NCBI GenBank assembly: GCA_014729445.1
Contig: WJJX01000007.1
Span: forward strand, 1 to 9,269
Direction: 5' to 3'
DNA: 9,269 nt
From: Candidatus Moraniibacteriota bacterium
GTDB taxonomy: Bacteria > Patescibacteriota > Minisyncoccia > CAIUEV01 > JAHKAQ01
Position numbers and translations under genes: made by a program. Of this stretch, positions 7,057 through 9,269 are shown piece by piece. The notes beneath the pieces are model-generated. The model was not told the origin of the DNA. It did no database searches and saw only the letters and a list, made by a program, of their open reading frames with translations. The first letter of the stretch is position 1, and every line of letters begins with the position of its first letter.

Positions 7057-8271
7057 TCAAAAAATATTCAAAAATTTCTCCCAGAGAACCAGAAAACTGT
7101 TTTTAAATTTGGAAAAATCCCTCACTGTTACGAATAACATTAACAATAAAAGCAAATACATGCCTATCGTATGCAGACCCAGTTCAAATTTAGGAGAGAC
7201 CGGTCTGCCTTTTATTTTTTCAAAAATTAAGAACAAAATTCTACCTCCATCCAACGCCGGGATTGGTAAAATATTAATAATTGCCAAATTTATCGACAAA
7301 ATGGCCGCAAATCTAATCAAATAAGCCAGCCCCATTTCCGTAAATTGATTGGTAAAAACCACAATTCCAATCGGACCCGAAACCTCCTTAATCTTATCCG
7401 CCTTCCCCTGAAACAGTTCCATAAACATCTGACCAAAGACCTCAATCATTCTATAAGTCACAGTAAACATCGATCCAAATCCCATAAAGATAGCCTTGTG
7501 AAGAGGGTAAGAAACAATGCCGATTTTATCAAAACCAATCCCCAGAGAACCTTCGTTCTCTTTGTATTCCGTTCTGGGCGTCCCTTTCAATCGATAAATA
7601 TCATCCCCTCTGATAACCTCTACCAGAATTTCGCGTCCTTGATTTTGACTGATAAAATTATGAACCTGATCGGTTTCTTCGATATCGACCGCCTGCCCGT
7701 CGATCGACAATTTCAAAATTTCATCCCCCGGTTTAAGCCCCATTTCTTTGGCCGGAGAATCAGCCACAACCTCCAAAATTTGAATCTTGACATCTTTATA
7801 ATTAAAACCCGTGTTTTCCATGACCGGTTCGGGTGTTCCGATAAAAAACCCCAAACTAAAAATCACCCCGGCGATATAAAAATTCATAAAAACTCCGGCG
7901 ACTAAAATCAAAATTCTCTGCCAAACCGGCTTATGAGAAAAATTTTCACTGTTTTTAACCCGCTTTTTTGTTTTTTTGGCGACTTGCTCCTTATCCTCGC
8001 CATCCTCGCCCAAAATTTTCACAAAACCGCCCAAAGGAATCAAATTTAAAGAATAAATAGTGTTTTTTCTTTTAACCTGTTTTGCGCCTTTGATCATTTC
8101 CCAGCTTTTCTTTTTTTCATTATAAACCCAGCCGACAATGCGAGGCGGAAAACCAAAACCGAACTCCTCGGCCTTGACCCCGAAAAGCTTGGCAACTAAA
8201 AAATGCCCTAATTCATGGACAAAAACCAAAAATCCTAAAATCAACAAAACCACCAAAATAGCCAATAGCAT
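7057..8271 (-). CDS. rseP: RseP/site-2 intramembrane zinc metalloprotease (M50)
   Basis: 404 residues. Helix one carries the zinc-binding HELGH (19-23). The third ligand motif is NILPIPALDGGR (333-344, Asp341). GVFMNF (126-131) lies in the second conserved membrane segment. One PDZ domain spans about 160-230 (VVADSPAKEMGLKPGD), whereas Escherichia coli RseP has two. The enzyme cuts membrane-embedded substrates such as anti-sigma factors and leftover signal peptides. Between GFGFPPRIVGW and YSLNLIPLGGFVK there is a charged insertion (about 50-71), and a second basic stretch at 91-112 precedes the KPVWQR segment; both should lie on the cytoplasmic face. The gene follows frr after 31 bases, so the two are probably co-transcribed. 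It has no clear Shine-Dalgarno. The start at 8271 puts the first hydrophobic helix at the N terminus as in the family. Zinc ligands are complete, so activity is expected. Confidence 0.97.
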   Translation of the reverse strand: MLLAILVVLLILGFLVFVHELGHFLVAKLFGVKAEEFGFGFPPRIVGWVYNEKKKSWEMIKGAKQVKRKNTIYSLNLIPLGGFVKILGEDGEDKEQVAKKTKKRVKNSENFSHKPVWQRILILVAGVFMNFYIAGVIFSLGFFIGTPEPVMENTGFNYKDVKIQILEVVADSPAKEMGLKPGDEILKLSIDGQAVDIEETDQVHNFISQNQGREILVEVIRGDDIYRLKGTPRTEYKENEGSLGIGFDKIGIVSYPLHKAIFMGFGSMFTVTYRMIEVFGQMFMELFQGKADKIKEVSGPIGIVVFTNQFTEMGLAYLIRFAAILSINLAIINILPIPALDGGRILFLIFEKIKGRPVSPKFELGLHTIGMYLLLLLMLFVTVRDFSKFKNSFLVLWEKFLNIF

Positions 8272-8302
8272 AAAATTCTAAATTAATTTATTCAAAAACA
8301 GA

Positions 8303-8845
8303 CTAAATTGTTCTTATCTCATTTTCTTTATTTTCCCTAATTTGATCTATTTTTTGATTATATTTATCCACCCTCTTTTGGACCTCTTCCTTTTTGGAAA
8401 AAAACTCATCTTCAGAAAGCTTGCTCTCTTTCTTCTGAGCTGACAAATCGTCAAGTTTCTCTTCTCTGATTTGTCGAATCTTGACTCTAGCCTCCTCGGC
8501 TTTTGCGCCCACCAGCTTCACCAAGTCTTCCCTTCGCTCCTCGGTCATTGGAGGCATGTTCAAAATAACGGCCTCCCCGTTATTATTCGGGTTTAAATTC
8601 AAATCCGATTCATTAATCGCCTTTTCGATATTAACCAAATCATCCTTATTCCAGGGAGAAATCAAAATGGTCCTTGAATCGGGCAGACTGATTTGAGCAA
8701 TTTGCTTCACTTTCGACTTTGAACCATAATAATCAACCTCCAAGTTTTCCACTAATCCTGCGCTGGCTCGACCAATTCTTATTCCGGCTAATTCCTCTTT
8801 AAAATAATCAACCACCTCGTCTAATTGTTTTTTTAATCTATCCAT
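8303..8845 (-). CDS. frr: Ribosome recycling factor
   Basis: 180 residues against 185 in Escherichia coli; the five fewer are at the N terminus. RRF, with EF-G, splits the post-termination ribosome so that subunits can be reused. Signatures: IRIGRAS (22-28), VDYYGSKSKVKQIA (37-50), SRTILISPW (57-65), EKAINESDLNLNPN (74-87), PPMTEERREDLVK (98-110) and ARVKIRQIREEK (119-130), in which Arg127 aligns with the essential Arg132 of E. coli. Domain II lies at about 29-98, and the three-helix domain I is formed by 1-24 and 99-180. ATG at 8845 is the only usable start before an in-frame TAA upstream. rseP follows after 31 bases; the usual uppS-cdsA-dxr genes are absent between them. Confidence 0.98.
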   Translation of the reverse strand: MDRLKKQLDEVVDYFKEELAGIRIGRASAGLVENLEVDYYGSKSKVKQIAQISLPDSRTILISPWNKDDLVNIEKAINESDLNLNPNNNGEAVILNMPPMTEERREDLVKLVGAKAEEARVKIRQIREEKLDDLSAQKKESKLSEDEFFSKKEEVQKRVDKYNQKIDQIRENKENEIRTI

Positions 8846-8889
8846 AACGAAATTTAAAAATAACCAAAACTCAAAAAAATACTCCTTTT

Positions 8890-8918
8890 ATAATAAAACT
8901 TCATCAGCTAAAATGCAA
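8890..8918 (-). promoter_or_regulatory. Candidate promoter for the frr-rseP operon
   Basis: On the minus strand TTGCAT (8918-8913) and TATTAT (8895-8890, five of six to TATAAT) are exactly 17 bases apart. The -35 matches only TTG of the consensus. The leader to the frr ATG would be about 38 bases. AAAGGAG at 8889-8883 lies near the predicted transcription start, too far from the frr start to be its ribosome binding site. Confidence 0.45.
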
Positions 8919-9056
8919 CCTGTCTCCTGATTTAATAACACGCGTGGAAATCGGGATTAATAAGACAAATCCTTTTAATGCTCAAATAAACTAAAAAACC
9001 TAACCTGGGCTGGCCAAAATATAGATAGATTTAGATTTAAATCCAGTCCTTAATTT

Positions 9057-9269
9057 CTAATCAGTTAAAACACAGTCCCACTCAAATCCGCCATATTCAC
9101 CTAAACTTTCGTTAAAAATCACATTATCCGCTTCGTAATATTCTTTACAGAGTTCGCCTTCATATTCCTCCAGAAAACCGAAAACTTCATAAGGAGGATC
9201 TTTTCTTAAATATTGCCGCTTCATTATATCTCCGCAATTACCGGGTACCGGCTGCTCGGTCCAAAAAGC
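9057..9269 (-). CDS. Unrecognised protein, C-terminal part, 5' end beyond window
   Basis: A minus-strand frame is open from the right edge (9269) to TAG at 9057-9059, 70 codons. I do not recognise it. The product is acidic and aromatic with three cysteines, reading AFWTEQPVPGNCGDI then MKRQYLRKDPPYEVFGF, and ending FEWDCVLTD. Two readings are possible. It may be the tail of a longer gene entering from the right. Or it may be a 55-residue protein starting at ATG 9224-9222, which is preceded at five bases by GGAG, the only good Shine-Dalgarno spacing in the window. No signal peptide or membrane segment is visible in this part. The 198 bases between its stop and the frr ATG hold only the frr promoter candidate. 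Confidence 0.5.
   Translation of the reverse strand, partial: AFWTEQPVPGNCGDIMKRQYLRKDPPYEVFGFLEEYEGELCKEYYEADNVIFNESLGEYGGFEWDCVLTD

Noticed and set aside
7057..7059. Use of UGA as a sense codon (genetic code 25)
   Set aside because: rseP ends in TGA with a TAG two codons later, so this site alone is not decisive. No in-frame TGA occurs in any coding region here, so a recoded UGA is not supported.
7345..7905. A 186-codon plus-strand open frame
   Set aside because: It is antisense to rseP and rich in His, Asn and Arg without motifs. It is explained by the codon use of the real gene.
8866..8889. A leader peptide in front of frr, from AAAGGAG and a TTG on the minus strand
   Set aside because: It would encode only six residues and has no attenuator-like structure.
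8954..8972. GGATT/AATCC inverted repeat followed by TTTT on the plus strand as a terminator
   Set aside because: The stem is only five bases and AT-rich, and no plus-strand gene ends there.
8991..9015. Terminator for the right-edge gene at the CCAGCCCAGG...TTTTTT stretch on the minus strand
   Set aside because: A six-T run is present but the possible stem is only two to three base pairs.

Overview
The window looks like part of the chromosome of a Patescibacteria/CPR-type bacterium of the Parcubacteria kind. This is an inference. It rests on AT-rich DNA, genes that mostly start without a Shine-Dalgarno sequence, a very large modular secreted protein, a long charged insertion in RseP, and frr lying directly next to rseP without the lipid and isoprenoid genes (uppS, cdsA, dxr) that sit between them in many other bacteria. 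No in-frame TGA occurs in about 8 kb of coding sequence, which argues against the UGA=Gly code of Gracilibacteria/Absconditabacteria.

Layout, left to right. Positions 1-1502 (minus strand, open at the left edge) encode at least 500 residues of a protein related to the methyltransferase plus target-recognition half of Type ISP restriction enzymes (LlaBIII-like). It has no nuclease or helicase part. The SAM-binding and catalytic motifs are replaced, while the C-terminal family signature around FPRIP is kept. Positions 1503-1800 are a divergent control region. Positions 1801-2556 (plus) encode a PrsW-family intramembrane metalloprotease. Its stop codon overlaps the stop codon of the convergent gene at 2553-6797 (minus), a 1414-residue secreted, membrane-anchored surface protein with PKD-like, Ig/FnIII-like and cysteine-bracketed modules and an acidic stalk. 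Positions 6798-7056 are non-coding and hold a good promoter for the giant gene and a stem-loop. Then come rseP (7057-8271) and frr (8303-8845) as one minus-strand operon with a candidate promoter at about 8890-8918. The right edge holds the end of an unrecognised minus-strand reading frame (9057-9269).

How the genes relate: frr is ribosome recycling. rseP and the PrsW gene are two intramembrane metalloproteases, and in Bacillus these families act in sequence on an anti-sigma factor. No sigma/anti-sigma pair is visible here. The most unusual item is the left-edge protein, which appears to be a non-catalytic, stand-alone relative of a DNA methyltransferase with its DNA-recognition region retained. 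No tRNA, rRNA, CRISPR array, insertion sequence or origin was seen.
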